NCBI RefSeq assembly: GCF_003073045.1
Contig: NC_037593.1
Span: 13,710,735 to 13,774,734, forward strand
Length of the DNA: 64,000 bases
Source of the DNA: Pomacea canaliculata
Taxonomy: Eukaryota > Mollusca > Gastropoda > Architaenioglossa > Ampullariidae
Direction: 5' to 3'
A model generated the notes under the pieces. That model was not told where the DNA came from and did no database searches. It saw only the letters and a list, made by a program, of their open reading frames with translations. The translations under genes and the position numbers were made by a program. Below, piece by piece: positions 9,968 to 21,654 of this stretch. Position 1 is the stretch's first letter; every line of letters begins with the position of its first letter.

Positions 9968-10820
9968 ATCTGTCTGCCAGTGAGATATATATTTTTTTCT
10001 GACGTTCCTCACTTACTCAAAACAGTGAGAAACAATTTATATAATTCTGGATTAGGTCGGCAGACGCGCTATCTTTGGTTAAATGGCCAACATCTGCTTT
10101 AGGCAAGTGTCATTGATATCTTTAACAGAGATGCATCTAGTCAGCTGTACAGAACTAAACTTACGATCATGTATATCTGACACCTACTTCTATCGTGAAT
10201 GTTAGATTGGCAAGCCAGGTGTTTAGGGGGACAATAAAATTACCATCTTCATACCTTTAATTCCCATTATACCAAATATGCTTGCGAATGCCATTTTCCA
10301 ATCCAAGCAAAGTAGTATGAAAAGGAAGTAGCACATAAAAAACATGGGCAGTCAATAACATAAATCAGTAATCAGTTGATGTCTTTGCAAAAAACTATTA
10401 AAGTGACCTCATTTAAAAATAGTGTAGAGATTATTGACCAATATTCTGAAAATTACACCCCATTTACACATTTGAACTAGTTGCCTTCAAACCTTTTCTA
10501 AGTCCCTTTAGTTTTTTGGTTGAAGTATGTCTTGACAGTTTAAAATTTTCCATAAACTTCTTGCACTTGTGGTGTGCCCGAACCATAGAATAGGATTTAA
10601 CAATCAGAAATAAAATATTTTCTTTTATTTTCTGTGATGCTAAGATGCTATACATTTGATCATATAAGCAAGTCCTACCTGACTATGCTTGGCAACAATT
10701 AGCATAATATAAATCGAAGGACAAAGTATGCATCAGTCTTCGTATTGTAAAAACAGAGTTTGGAGTAAGAAAAGCGGCTATTGTCTTCCCTTATCTATTA
10801 GGCGATGCTTTTTTTTTTGA
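9968..10820. other. unit spacer, nothing recognised
   Basis: Conserved between units B, C and D but without a frame, motif or repeat I can identify. The short antisense frame at 10464-10655 is conserved only because the DNA is recently duplicated. Confidence 0.5.
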
Positions 10821-10821
10821 C

Positions 10822-10939
10822 TTACACTTGGAGACAAATTTTGAGTAAATATAATTTGTTTCGTAAGGTCTGCTTGGAGACCTTGCAAGAGTCCTGCAAT
10901 GTTTTGCGGTCAGATGACTTCATATCCGTAATATAGATG
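10822..10939 (+). other. exon-like segment 1, unit B
   Basis: Equivalent to 22917-23062 of unit D, which reads TYTWRQILSKYNLFRKVCLE...RSDDFISD and ends in a donor GATG|GTAAGT. Unit B lacks about 22 bp near 10928, which breaks the frame. Unrecognised. Confidence 0.3.
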
Positions 10940-11250
10940 GTAAGTACAGGCAGTAAAGTGCTACACTCTTTTGCGTACAGTATTAACATATATTTATATT
11001 TAGAAAATATCAGCAGTTTGAAGCAAATACTAAATGTGTGCGGGAGCAATATTTTTCTTATGTATCGTCATAGTGCTTTTTTATCTAGAAAATGATATAT
11101 GATGTGAATTCAGCTAAGCTTAGTTCCAATTTATTTTTGTCTTTTAAATGCACTCTTCATATATTACTCATGCGGTTGCAGTAAACTGTTCTGAATTTTG
11201 TTCTGAATTTATGTCAAATGAGATCACATTGTATATTGCTACTTTTTCAG

Positions 11251-11490
11251 GACCATCACTTCTTCAGGACTTACAATTCTCATACTGAGAAAAAAGACAT
11301 TTTATTATGCATAAAAGAACTAATACCTGAACATGACACAGCTTCTGAACCTTCTGATAGATCATTGACTCAAATTCTGCACAGAGGGGACCTTATAAAA
11401 TTGAAACCTACTGTACTTGAGATTTTTCTAAGACTGGAGTCTATATTTAGACAATGCTTTGATGGACAGATCCTGAAGTTCCTGAAGTAA
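11251..11490 (+). other. exon-like segment 2 (terminal exon form), unit B
   Basis: After a strong acceptor CTACTTTTTCAG, 79 codons are open: DHHFFRTYNSHTEKKDILLC...LIPEHDTASEPSD...FLRLESIFRQCFDG, ending LKFLK and a stop. Kept open in C and D. It may be the 3' exon of an old gene or of the P-like transposon whose RNase H part lies 1.3 kb upstream. The splice phase with segment 1 does not obviously keep this frame, so I do not link them. Confidence 0.35.
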
Positions 11491-11741
11491 AACAAAAGAC
11501 GAGAAAGAACACACCCATTAGGATCACCAGTAATCGGTTTTCTAGAAACAGACACATTTCTGCCATTCATTCCAGTTGACTTATAGAAAAGGCCACGGTA
11601 CGGAATCGGTACTTCTAAAAGTTGTAAACGATCTACTCCATTGAGGTTCATCAGCATATTTCTCATGTCTACAGAGGTGCTTACCTTCAACTTCATAGGA
11701 TCAGTAACTATTGTCATCATCTCACCACCGATTCAACTAAA

Positions 11742-11892
11742 ACTCTCATCTGCGCCTTTGTGCTGTCGAGGATGGACTATCGCAATTCTCTTTTTGCTGG
11801 TATCTTCTTGACAGACTTTAAAGGATCCAGAGTAATGCTGCTCGCCTCATCTGTAGACCATCTACATGTGAACATATATCAACTACCTATAA
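11742..11892 (+). repeat. LINE reverse-transcriptase remnant, unit B
   Basis: Copy of the 3232-3385 remnant (SRMDYRNSLFAG here, followed by the N.AARLICR...CEHI block in another frame). Confidence 0.7.
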
Positions 11893-11980
11893 ATGTAAGC
11901 AAATAAAAAATGCGTTCAAGCTTGTTTTAGATGTAAGTGATTTTAAATGTTAATAAAAAGCATAACTGTAGTCGGACCTT

Positions 11981-12065
11981 AGAAAGGGATGCACAGGACC
12001 GGATCCGATGGCGGCGGGTGGTTGCGGCCCTATGCTCCACTGGGGGCGAATAGGACAAAAGAAGA
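11981..12065 (+). repeat. SINE fragment with 11-bp target duplications, B/C junction
   Basis: An 85-bp insert flanked by AGTCGGACCTT at 11970-11980 and 12066-12076. Units A and E have the empty site. The insert contains gcggccctatgctccactgg and ends acaaaagaaga. Confidence 0.8.
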
Positions 12066-12073
12066 AGTCGGAC

Positions 12074-12390
12074 CTTGTCTATTCTGTCCAAAACGAGTTA
12101 ATTTATTTTATTTATTTATTTTTTACTGCCCAGCATACCAGGGTTTATTTTAGAAATCTTAACATTTTCACAGTTCTTTTCACAGAATTAACTTTACTCA
12201 TGCATTGCCGAAAACAGTGTTAACAGGTGAGCAGTGTCACGTGTCGCATGCTGGTTCAGCGCGAGCCGGGGTTCTAGATGGGAGGAGGGGGTTGCTGCGT
12301 CACTGTCATCTGACGCAATTTTGTTTTTGTTGTTTTTGACGTCATTGGCACGGTGGGAGAAGGAAAGGAAAGTAGAGAGCGGCCATCAGG
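12074..12390 (+). promoter_or_regulatory. gene C promoter region and 5' noncoding exon
   Basis: Donor CATCAGG|GTGAGT at 12390/12391; acceptor GTCTTTCAG ends at 12811; the intron is 421 bp. CRE TGACGTCA at 12337-12344 next to ATTGG. E-box CACGTG near 12239. Confidence 0.5.
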
Positions 12391-12821
12391 GTGAGTAGCT
12401 GGAAAAGGAATCTGTTCTGAGTACATCGGAGTAACATCTGTCTGTCGGGATATTTTAGAGTCCAAAAGGAGAAGTGAGGGAGTGGCGCTTGGTATATGTA
12501 GGTGTCCCCTTCTGTCCCAGACCCATTGTTTTGTTTTGTGTTTCCTACCTTGTTCCTTTTATTTCATTTGTTTGTTTTTATTAAACGTGTATTTGTAGCG
12601 TTCTCGCGTGTGCTTGTCGTTTGTTCTGCACTGGAGAGAGATTGGATTCGTTGTTACACGCGACAAGTAGCAATGTCTATTTACTTTGCCTTCTTAGAAA
12701 GACTGATTGAACTGCTACGGATTGTCTGTATTTACAGTGTTGATTCATTTACCATGGTTGGACTCTGATCTGTTTCTATTGTGTGAGTCTATGGACTGCT
12801 TGGTCTTTCAGATCCACTCTG

Positions 12822-13994
12822 ATGGCGCTCAGGCTGCTAACAACAATCTTTCTAACCCTGTGCACCGCAACCCTGCTGACGATGCTGTATGTCAGCCAGT
12901 CACGTGACGCTGTCATCCTAGTTCAGCCCGATCCACTCGATGTCCAGGATGAACTACGCAGCACTAATCAGTGTCTGACATTGGGTACTCACTCTTGGAA
13001 AAATAATGTAAAATACGGGCGACCAGGGCTGCTGATAAACCCTTCAAAAGACTCTGACGTGTTGAGAGGGAGTACCACAGACATCGTCAACAGGATCTAC
13101 AACAACATGTGTCCTGGTCACCAGACCCTGCCTAACGTACAATTCACTTTCCCATACATACTGCTGATTGTCGAATTTACAGAACCTGCATACTACAATG
13201 CCATTCCCTACCTTGAACTTCTGTACAGGAGATATTTTCCTAATATTCTCTATTGCGGTCTCGAACCTGAAACTCTAAAGGAACAGATTGTGGCTGAGAA
13301 ACTGGGGTTCCCTATCTACTATTTGCAAGCTCTGAATGACACCTGGCAAACAAAGTACGAGTGTATTCAGCATGCCATGAAAATGTGCGACAACTTCACC
13401 GGCTACCTGCTGATCGGCGACGACACTCTCATCAACATGACAAACTTTGAAAGAACTCCGAAATATAAAGCGATGGTGGGTGATGAGTTTGTCAGATCCA
13501 GACTATTCGTGATCACTACTCACTTCCAGTACTCGTGGCCGTGCTGGGGTTTGGAAGGCGGGAGGAGTGCCATGCTGGGTGTGCTTAACGAGCTCGCCTT
13601 TAAAGCGAACCGTGACAATGATCATCTTGCACAACAATTCCTTAGAAATTATTATTCCTTTGTCAACCACAGCAACATCTTTTACTTTATGGCGATCGAC
13701 TTCCTGTACGTCCCCAAACGGCTGTCGTCCATTTTCCTCTACATGACGTCATTGTTTCGGAAATACAAGGCCAGCGTGGAAGTGGCGATTCCGTTTTTTG
13801 TGTGTGGCCTGCAACACCCAGAGGACGTGCACTTTGTTAGAATGCTCAGTCTATGGGGCAACGACAGAGATAATTCGCAGAAACGTTTTGAGAAGGACCT
13901 CGTGTACCTGCACCCTTTTAAGTACCATGCCAATTTTAAGAGCACACCTCAAGGGAAGGACTTTATCTGTCAGAAGTATTTACGAAGTAAGTAA
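12822..13994 (+). CDS. gene C: type II membrane protein, glycosyltransferase-like, 390 aa
   Basis: Intact. The start is the ATG 10 bp after the acceptor; the in-frame extension upstream is intronic and has no ATG. GDDTLIN (199-205) and EGGRSAMLGVLNEL (245-258) are kept. The strand before the acidic motif reads YILLIVEFTEPAYY in place of DILLIVDFN.P, so the VDF aspartate (residue 118) is a glutamate, as in D and E. The variable patch reads VRSRLFVITTHFQYSWPCWG, with a cysteine where the paralogues have a tryptophan or phenylalanine; D shares this. Otherwise the layout is as in gene A. Confidence 0.85.
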   Translation: MALRLLTTIFLTLCTATLLTMLYVSQSRDAVILVQPDPLDVQDELRSTNQCLTLGTHSWKNNVKYGRPGLLINPSKDSDVLRGSTTDIVNRIYNNMCPGHQTLPNVQFTFPYILLIVEFTEPAYYNAIPYLELLYRRYFPNILYCGLEPETLKEQIVAEKLGFPIYYLQALNDTWQTKYECIQHAMKMCDNFTGYLLIGDDTLINMTNFERTPKYKAMVGDEFVRSRLFVITTHFQYSWPCWGLEGGRSAMLGVLNELAFKANRDNDHLAQQFLRNYYSFVNHSNIFYFMAIDFLYVPKRLSSIFLYMTSLFRKYKASVEVAIPFFVCGLQHPEDVHFVRMLSLWGNDRDNSQKRFEKDLVYLHPFKYHANFKSTPQGKDFICQKYLRSK

Positions 13995-14103
13995 CTATCG
14001 GCATGGATGTACATTTCTTGGTCAACATCTGTGAAGCAACTAGTACTCAACGTCTAAGACTCTTATCTCCCTTTATTTTTGCATTTGACAAAGGGACATC
14101 TGT

Positions 14104-14323
14104 GATGAGCCGGGCTTACACCATACAGCAGAAAAAAAGGAGTTTAAACCTGTGCAGAAAATTGGGGGACTTGACGGGCCAGATGGAAGCAATCAAGAAT
14201 GATCTCGATGTCTGCCAATCTGCGTGTACTTCTAATCTTTCTGCCTACGTTCCAGTAATTATTTCCCTTCACAGTCTAACACCTACTGGCTTTAAAGACC
14301 TCCTCCGACTGGTCCGAATTTAA
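14104..14323 (+). CDS. conserved small ORF downstream of gene C
   Basis: 73 codons, MSRAYTIQQ...RKLGDLTGQMEAIKNDLDVC...LHSLTPTGFKDLL. Lysine-rich start, no signal peptide, no known domain. The full-length form is also seen in E (26119-26337). Conservation may only reflect recent duplication. Confidence 0.3.
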
Positions 14324-14541
14324 GTAGATTCTGGTAATATAGTAGAAATATATTCTGTAAGTTTCAGCGACTTTAACACAACAGTTTATCTACTATCTAA
14401 TTTCAAGGTTGGCGATTTGCACCCATAGCAAAATCTCGCCCCTACCCGCGATTAACGTGTGACGTCACAGCCGGTGGTGTCCACCCTGTCACTGTAGGCG
14501 TGTAATGACCTAAAGGTGACGGGTTACATCAGGCTTGTCAG

Positions 14542-14680
14542 ATGATCTTTATTTATTTTGCTCTAGTAGCGAAGACGAGTTTAACAGGTTGTCTTCCGAC
14601 ATTGAAAGTATTAAAACTCACGTGTTTGAGTCTGAGTTTCACAATACTCAGGTTAGAATCACCAAAGACACAATCTTTAG
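14542..14680 (+). other. exon-like conserved open segment, unit C
   Basis: Near-identical to 8645-8783, with the same TTTAG|GTAAGAAA donor. Confidence 0.35.
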
Positions 14681-15471
14681 GTAAGAAACGACAAAGAACG
14701 ACTTCACAAATACCATGTGGTAAGCAATTATGTTGTGCATATGTTCTGTCGTGTAGCGAATCCATGTATCAACCGAATGATAAATTAGAATAAAAATTTA
14801 AAGTACGAACTTATTCACCATTGTTTTCTCTTCACCTGTATGGTCTGACTGAAGTTCAAGTGAAAATTACAATGTTCATCGCAAATCTAATCATTTTATA
14901 AAATTCAGGTGAGGATTTTAGGAAATATTTCGACAATAGTGACACGTATAAAACACACCCCACTTAACTAACAGACGAATGACACAAAAAAAACTGCTCG
15001 GCAGTCACTTATTTTACAAGTTTCATGAGATGGCCTGTGCTTTTTCAATTAATATGAGAATATTTAGCAGTTTTCTTGAATTGATCAATACCACCTTGAA
15101 AGTTATATGCTTACCTTAAAGGCGCACAAATCCAGGACCGTATTAAAAAGCTCAAAATTAAACAATGTTGACAATGACAACGGGATCACTTGATCGTCTG
15201 GCGCAACCAATACAGGATGATGCTATGGAAATGAATCCTCCCATCTTCCGTCTGTCTAATCAATGTGCCGCACAACATCAGTAAACATCCAGAATATTTA
15301 TCATCACCTTCCTCAAACAAATCATCATTATGTCCAACAATATGTCCACTTGTCGAGTTAATAAGCTATCACACTCACCCACTCCCACCCACCCACTGAA
15401 AGCCCCTCCCACTCACTCAACTATTCACTTACTCACCCACCCATCCACTACAAAAGAACTCGCTGGATGAT

Positions 15472-15849
15472 TTGAAGAAAAAAGCAGAGAGTGTATTAGA
15501 TCATCAACGCTTTGTCATCTTGTGGCATTACGAAATGACAGTTACATGTGACTTAGTTTTTGATAAACTTTCTGGGGAACTTGTTGGGTTTGTTGGTAGT
15601 CAGGATGAACAGGCATCAACCCCTGCCACCCATGCATTAGTTTTTTTACATTGTAGGCTTAACTACAAATATCAGCAGAAGCATTGGTTTCTTTGGCACA
15701 CAATCAGTTACTGCAGATGCTTTGTTTACACTTTTCTCGCAGCCTTTGGTCTTGTTGAGGAAGCAGGGTTTAAAGTGGTATGATCCACAAGTGATAAGGC
15801 CTCACCAAATAAAAGGCTCTATGAAATGCATAGCAGTGGTGCAGATATT
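15472..15849 (+). pseudogene. P-element-like transposase fragment, unit C
   Basis: Copy of the unit B fragment. A one-base gain near 15645 breaks the frame after ATHALVF, and the conserved acidic residue reads Y (LWHYEMTV). Clearly not functional. Confidence 0.6.
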
Positions 15850-16715
15850 TGTTATAAAACAATAAATCTGTCTGCCAGTGAGATATATATTTTTTTCTGA
15901 CGTTCCTCACTTACTCAAAACAGTGAGAAACAATTTATATAATTCTGGATCAGGTCGGCAGACGCGCTATCTTTGGTTAAATGGCCAACATCTGCTTTAG
16001 GCAAGTGTCATTGATATCTTTAACAGAGATACATCTAGTCAGCTGTACAGAACTAAACTTACGATCATGTATATCTGACACCTACTTCTATCGTGAATGT
16101 TAGATTGGCAAGCCAGGTGTTTAGGGGGACAATAAAATTACCATCTTCATACCTTTAATTCCCATTATACCAAATATGCTTGCGAATGCCATTTTCCAAT
16201 CCAAGCAAAGTAGTATGAAAAGAAAGTAGCACATAAAATACATGGGCAGTCAATAACATAAATCAATAATCAGTTGATGTCTTTGCAAAAAACTATTAAA
16301 GTGACCTCATTTAAAAATAGTGTAGAGATTATTGAATAATATTCTGAAAATTACACCCCATTTACACATTTGAACTAGTTGCCTTCAAATCGTTTCTAAG
16401 TCCCTTTAGTTTTTTGGTTGAAGTATGTCTTGACAGTTTAAAATTTTCCATAAACTTCTTGCACTTGTGGTGTGCCCGAACAATAGAATAGGATTTAACG
16501 ATCCGAAATAAAATATTCTCTTTTATTTTCTGTGATGCTAAGATGCTATACATTTGATCATGTAAGCAAGTCCTAACTGACTCTGCTTAGCAACAATTAG
16601 CATAATATAAATCGAAGGACAAAGTATGCATCAGTCTTCGTATTGTAAAAACAGAGTTTGGAGTTAGAAAAGCGGCTATTGTCTTCCCTTATCTATTAGG
16701 CGATGCTTTTTTTTT
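15850..16715. other. unit spacer, nothing recognised
   Basis: Counterpart of 9968-10820. Confidence 0.5.
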
Positions 16716-17149
16716 TTGACTTACACTTGGAGACAAATTTTGTGTAAATATAATTTGTTTAGTAAGGTCTGCTTGGAGACCTTGCAAGAGTCCTGCAATG
16801 CTTTGCGGTCAGATGACTTCATATCCGTAATATAGATGGTAAGTACAGGCAGTAAAGTGCTACACTCTTTTGAGTACTGTATTAACATATATTTATATTT
16901 AGAAAATATCAGCAGTTTGAAGCAAATACTAAATGTGTGCGGGAGCAATATTTTTCTTATGTATCGTCATAGTGCTTTTTTATCTAGAAAATGATATATG
17001 ATGTGAATTCAGCTAAGCTTAGTTCAAATTTATTTTTGTCTTTTAAATGCACTCTTCATATATTACTCATGCGGTTGCAGTAAACTGTTCTGAATTTTGT
17101 TCTGAATTTATGTCAAATGAGATCACATTGTATATTGCTACTTTTTCAG

Positions 17150-17389
17150 GACCATCACTTCTTCAGGACTTACAATTCTCATACTGAGAAAAAAGACATT
17201 TTATTATGCATAAAAGAACTAATACCTGAACATGACACAGCTTCTGAACCTTCTGATAGATCATTGACTCAAATTCTGCACAGAGGGGGCCTTACAAATT
17301 TAAAACCTACTGTACTTGAGATTTTTCTAAGACTGGAGTCTATATTTAGACAATGCTTTGATGGACAGATCCTGAAGTTCCTGAAGTAA
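17150..17389 (+). other. exon-like segment 2, unit C
   Basis: Same acceptor and 79 open codons as 11251-11490, with a few substitutions (HRGGLTNLKPT). Segment 1 precedes it at about 16720-16838 with the same 22-bp loss as in B. Confidence 0.35.
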
Positions 17390-17639
17390 AACAAAAGACG
17401 AGAAAGAACACACCCATTAGGATCACCAGTAATCGGTTTTCTAGAAACAGACACATTTCTGCCATTCATTCCAGTTGACTTTTAGAAAAGGCCACGGTAC
17501 GGAATCGGTACTTCTAAAAGTTGTAAACGATCTACTCCATTGAGGTTCATCAGCATATTTCTCATGTCTACAGAGGTGCTTACCTTCAACTTCATAGGAT
17601 CAGTAACTATTGTCATCATCTCACCACCGATTCAACTAA

Positions 17640-17787
17640 AACTCTCATCTGCGCCTTTGTGCTGTCGAGGATGGACTATCGCAATTCTCTTTTTGCTGGT
17701 ATCTTCTTGACAGACTTTACAGGATCCAGAGTAATGCTGCTCGCCTCATCTGTAGACCATCTACATGTGAACATATATCAACTACCT
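17640..17787 (+). repeat. LINE reverse-transcriptase remnant, unit C
   Basis: Copy of the remnant at 11742-11892. Confidence 0.7.
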
Positions 17788-17879
17788 ATAAATGTAAGCA
17801 AATAAAAAATGCGTTCAAGCTTGTTTTAGATGTAAGTGATTTTAAATGTTAATAAAAAGCATAACTGTAGTCGGACCTT

Positions 17880-17964
17880 AGAAAGGGATGCACAGGACCG
17901 GGTCCGATGGCGGCGGGTAGTTGCGGCCCTATGCTCCACTGGGGGCGAATAGGACAAAAGAAGA
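17880..17964 (+). repeat. SINE fragment with 11-bp target duplications, C/D junction
   Basis: AGTCGGACCTT at 17869-17879 and 17965-17975. Same insertion site as at the B/C junction, hence the same ancestral insertion copied by duplication. Confidence 0.8.
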
Positions 17965-18098
17965 AGTCGGACCTTGTCTATTCTGTCCAAAACGAGTTAA
18001 TTTATTTTATTTATTTATTTTTTACTGCCCAGCATACCAGGGTTTATTTTAGAAATCTTAACATTTTCACAGTTCTTTTCACAGAATTAACTTTACTC

Positions 18099-18390
18099 TT
18101 TTCTCTATGTACTAATCTTCTTCTCTATGTACTAATCTTCTGTCGTGGGCTTCTGCCCGTGATGAACAAATGTTTCTTTTTGTTAAGCAGTGCTTTTAGG
18201 CCCTTGGTCACCCAAGGTTTGTTGTTAGGATAAACATACACTGCTTTGATGGACTGGTGCAATCAACACTATTTTACTCCTCACTTTTACTTCTAACTGT
18301 GTGTTAAATGTCTGTATGGGTATGTGAGCAAAGACAAATTTCTGTCCTCCTGGGCAGACAATAAAGTCTGTTTTGATTTTTGATTTTTGA
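18099..18390 (+). mobile_element. 5'-inverted (twin-primed) LINE insertion
   Basis: Flanked by TTACTC at 18093-18098 and 18391-18396; the empty site is seen in units A, B, C and E. The right half ends in a LINE-type tail (gacaataaagtctgttttga followed by repeats of tgatttt). The left half reads on the minus strand as VYVYPNNKPWVTKGLKALL, the linker between endonuclease and reverse transcriptase in L2/Rex1/CR1-like LINEs. Opposite orientations in one insertion fit twin priming. A 20-bp direct repeat (ttctctatgtactaatctt) opens the insert. Confidence 0.75.
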
Positions 18391-18397
18391 TTACTCA

Positions 18398-18597
18398 TGC
18401 ATTGCCGAAAACAGTGTTAACAGGTGAGCAGTGTCACGTGTCGCATGCTGGTTCAGCGCGAGCCTGGGTTCTAGAGGGGAGGAGGGGGTTGCTGCGTCAC
18501 TGTAATCTGACGCAATTTTGTTTTTGTTGTTTTTGACGTCATTGGCACGGTGGGAGAAGGAAAGGAAAGTAGAGAGCGGCCATCAGGGTGAGTAGCT
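18398..18597 (+). promoter_or_regulatory. gene D promoter region and 5' noncoding exon
   Basis: Donor CATCAGG|GTGAGT at 18597/18598; acceptor ends at 19008. CRE TGACGTCA at 18534-18541 followed by TTGG. The LINE insertion lies just upstream and separates these elements from the T-rich block that precedes them in the other units. Confidence 0.45.
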
Positions 18598-19018
18598 GGA
18601 AAAGGAATCTGTTCTGAGTACATCGGAGTAACATCTGTCTGTCGGGATATTTCAGGGTACAAACGGAGAAGTGAGAGAGTGGCGCTTGGTATATGTATGT
18701 GTCCCCTTCTGTCCCAGACCCATTGTTTTGTTTTGTGTTTCCTACCTTGTTCCTTTTATTTCATTTGTTTGTTTTTATTAAACGTGTATTTGTAGCGTTC
18801 TCGCGTGTGCTTGTCGTTTGTTCTGCACTGGAGAGAGATTGGATTCGTTGCTACACGCGACAAGTAGCAATGTTTATTTACTTTGTCTTCTTAGAAAGAC
18901 TGATTGAACTGCTACGGATTGTCTGTATTTACAGTGTTGATTCATTTACCATGGTTGGACTCTGATCTGTTTCTATTGTGTGAGTCTATGGACTGCTTGG
19001 TCTTTCAGATCCACTCTG

Positions 19019-20189
19019 ATGGCGCTCAGGCTGCTAACAACAATCTTTCTAACCCTGTGCACCGCAACCCTGCTGACGATGCTGTATGTCAGCCAGTCAC
19101 GTGACGCTGTCATCCTAGTTCAGCCCGATCCACTCGATGTCCAGGATGAACTACGCAGCACTAATCAGTGTCTGACATTGGGTAAGCACTCTTGGAAATA
19201 TAATGTAAAATACGGGCGGCCAGGGCTGCTGATAAACCCTTCAAAAGACTCTGACGTGTTGAGAGGGAGCACCACAGACATCGTCAACAGGATCTACCAC
19301 AACATGTGTCCTGGTCACCAGACCCTGCCTAACGTACAATTCACTTTCCCAGACATACTGCTCATTGTCGAATTTACAGAACCTGCATACTACAATGCCA
19401 TTCCCTACCTTGAACTTCTGTACAGGAGATATTTTCCTAATATTCTCTATTGCGGTCTCGAACCTGAAACTCTAAAGGAACAGATTGTGGCTGAGAAACT
19501 GGGGTTCCCTATCTACTATTTGCAAGCTCTGAATGACACCTGGCAAACAAAGTACGAGTGTATTCAGCACGCCATGAAAATGTGCGACAACTTCACCGGC
19601 TACCTGCTGATCGGCGACGACACTCTCATCAACATGACAAACTTTGAAAGAACTCCGAAATATAAAGCGATGGTGGGTGATGAGTTTGTCAGATCCAGAC
19701 TATTCGTGATCACTACTCACTTCCAGTACTCGTGGCCGTGCTGGGGTTTGGAAGGCGGGAGGAGTGCCATGCTGGGTGTGCTTAACGAGCTCGCCTTTAA
19801 AGCGAACCGTGACAATGATCATCTTGCACAACAATTCCTTAGAAATTATTATTCCTTTGTCAACCACAGCAACATCTTTTACTTTATGGCGATCGACTTC
19901 CTGTACGTCCCCAAACGGCTGTCGTCCATTTTCCTCTACATGACGTCATTGTTTCTGAAATACAAGGCCAGCGTGGAAGTGGCGATTCCGTTTTTTGTGT
20001 GTGCCTGCAACACCCAGAGGACGTGCACTTTGTTAGAATGATCAGTCTATGGGGCAACGACAGAGATAATTCGCAGAAACGTTTTGAGAAGGACCTCGTG
20101 TACCTGCACCCTTTAAGTACCATGCCAATTTTAAGAGCGCACCACAAGGGAAGGACTTTATCTGTCAGAAGTATTTACGAAGTAAGTAA
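19019..20189 (+). pseudogene. gene D: glycosyltransferase-like paralogue, frame disrupted
   Basis: Opens like gene C and is almost identical to it through residue 325 (TM anchor, VEFTEP, GDDTLIN, EGGRSAMLG). A lost G near 19998-20004 (FFVC then ACNTQ) ends the frame at 20041. The homologous tail continues to 20189 with another lost T near 20113. Because the whole following 2 kb is dense in tiny indels relative to B and C, the breaks may be consensus errors in a repetitive region rather than real mutations. If real, the product lacks the last 50 residues, including YLHPFKY and FIC.KYL. Confidence 0.75.
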
Positions 20190-20295
20190 CTATCGCATGG
20201 ATGAATTCTTGGTCAACATCTGTGAAGCAAATAGTACTCAACGTCTAAGACTCTTATCTCCCTTTATTTTTGCATTTGACAAAGGGACATCTGTG

Positions 20296-20529
20296 ATGAG
20301 CCGCGCTTACACCATACAGCAGAAAAAAAGGAGTTTAAACCTGTGCAGAAAATTGGGTGACTTGACGGGCCAGATGGAAGCAATCAAGAATGATCTCGAT
20401 GGCTGCCAATCTGCGTGTACTTCTAATCTTTCTGCCTACGTTCCAGTAATTATTTCCCTTCACAGTCTAACACCTACTGGCTTTAAAGACCTGCCCTCGA
20501 CTGGTCCGAATTTAAGTAGATTCTGGTAA
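20296..20529 (+). CDS. conserved small ORF downstream of gene D
   Basis: Copy of the MSRAYTIQQ ORF, with its end altered to LPSTGPNLSRFW by an indel. Confidence 0.2.
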   Translation: MSRAYTIQQKKRSLNLCRKLGDLTGQMEAIKNDLDGCQSACTSNLSAYVPVIISLHSLTPTGFKDLPSTGPNLSRFW

Positions 20530-20731
20530 TATAGTAGAAATATATTCTGTAAGTTTCAGCGACTTTAACACAACAGTTTATCTACTATCTAATTTCAAGG
20601 TTGGCGATTTGCACCCATAGCAAAATCTCGCCCCTACCCGCGATTAACGTGTGACGTCAAGCCGGTGGTGTCCACCCTGTCATGTAGGCGTGTAATGACC
20701 TAAAGGTGACGGGTTACATCAGGCTTGTCAG

Positions 20732-20872
20732 ATGATCTTTATTTATTTTGCTCTAGTAGCGAAGACGAGTTTAACAGGTTGTCTTCCGACATTGAAAGTA
20801 TTAAAACTCACGTGTTTGAGTCTGAGTTTCACAATACTCAGGTTAGAATCACCAAAGACACAATCTTTAGGT
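20732..20872 (+). other. exon-like conserved open segment, unit D
   Basis: Counterpart of 8645-8783, with the same donor near 20871 and one extra A just after it. Confidence 0.3.
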
Positions 20873-21654
20873 AAGAAAACGACAAAGAACGACTTCACAA
20901 ATACCATGTGGTAAGCAATTATGTTGTGCATATGTTCTGTCGTGTAGCGAATCCATGTATCAACCGAATGATAAATTAGAATAAAAATTTAAAGTACGAA
21001 CTTATTCACCATTGTTTTCTCTTCACCTGTAGGTCTGACTGAAGTTCAAAGTGAAAATTACAATGTTCATCGCAAATCTAATCATTTTTATAAAATTCAG
21101 GTGAGGATTTTAGGAAATATTTCGACAATAGTGACACGTATAAACACACCCCACTTAACTAACAGACGAATGACACAAAAAAAACTGCTCGGCAGTCACT
21201 TATTTTACAAGTTTCATGAGATGGCCTGTGCTTTTTCAATTAATATGAGAATATTTAGTAGTTTTCTTGAATTGATCAATACCGCCTTAAAAGTTATATG
21301 CTTACCTTAAAGGCGCACAAATCCAGGACCGTATTAAAAAGCTCAAAATTAAACAATGTTGACAATGACAACGGGATCACTTGATCGTCTGGCGCAACCA
21401 ATACAGGATGATGCTATGGAAATGAATCCTCCCATCTTCCGTCTGTCTAATCAATGTGCCGCACAACATCAGTAAACATCCAGAATATTTATCATCACCT
21501 TCCTCAAACAAATCATCATTATGTCCAACAATATGTCCACTTGTCGAGTTAATAAGCTATCACACTCACCACTCCCACCCACCACTGAAAGCCCTCCCAC
21601 TCACTCACCTATTCACTTACTCACCACCCATCCACTACAAAAGAACTCGCTGGA

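Larger units (their letters stand above)
5995..11980 (+). repeat. tandem unit B (about 6.0 kb)
   Basis: Order: SINE fragment, promoter and first exon, gene B, conserved small ORF, palindrome, exon-like segment, P-like transposase remnant, two exon-like segments, LINE remnant. Long stretches are almost identical to units C and D, so duplication or conversion is recent. Confidence 0.9.
11981..17879 (+). repeat. tandem unit C (about 5.9 kb)
   Basis: Same order as unit B and nearly identical over most of its length, but without the second arm of the palindrome near 14420-14490. Confidence 0.9.
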
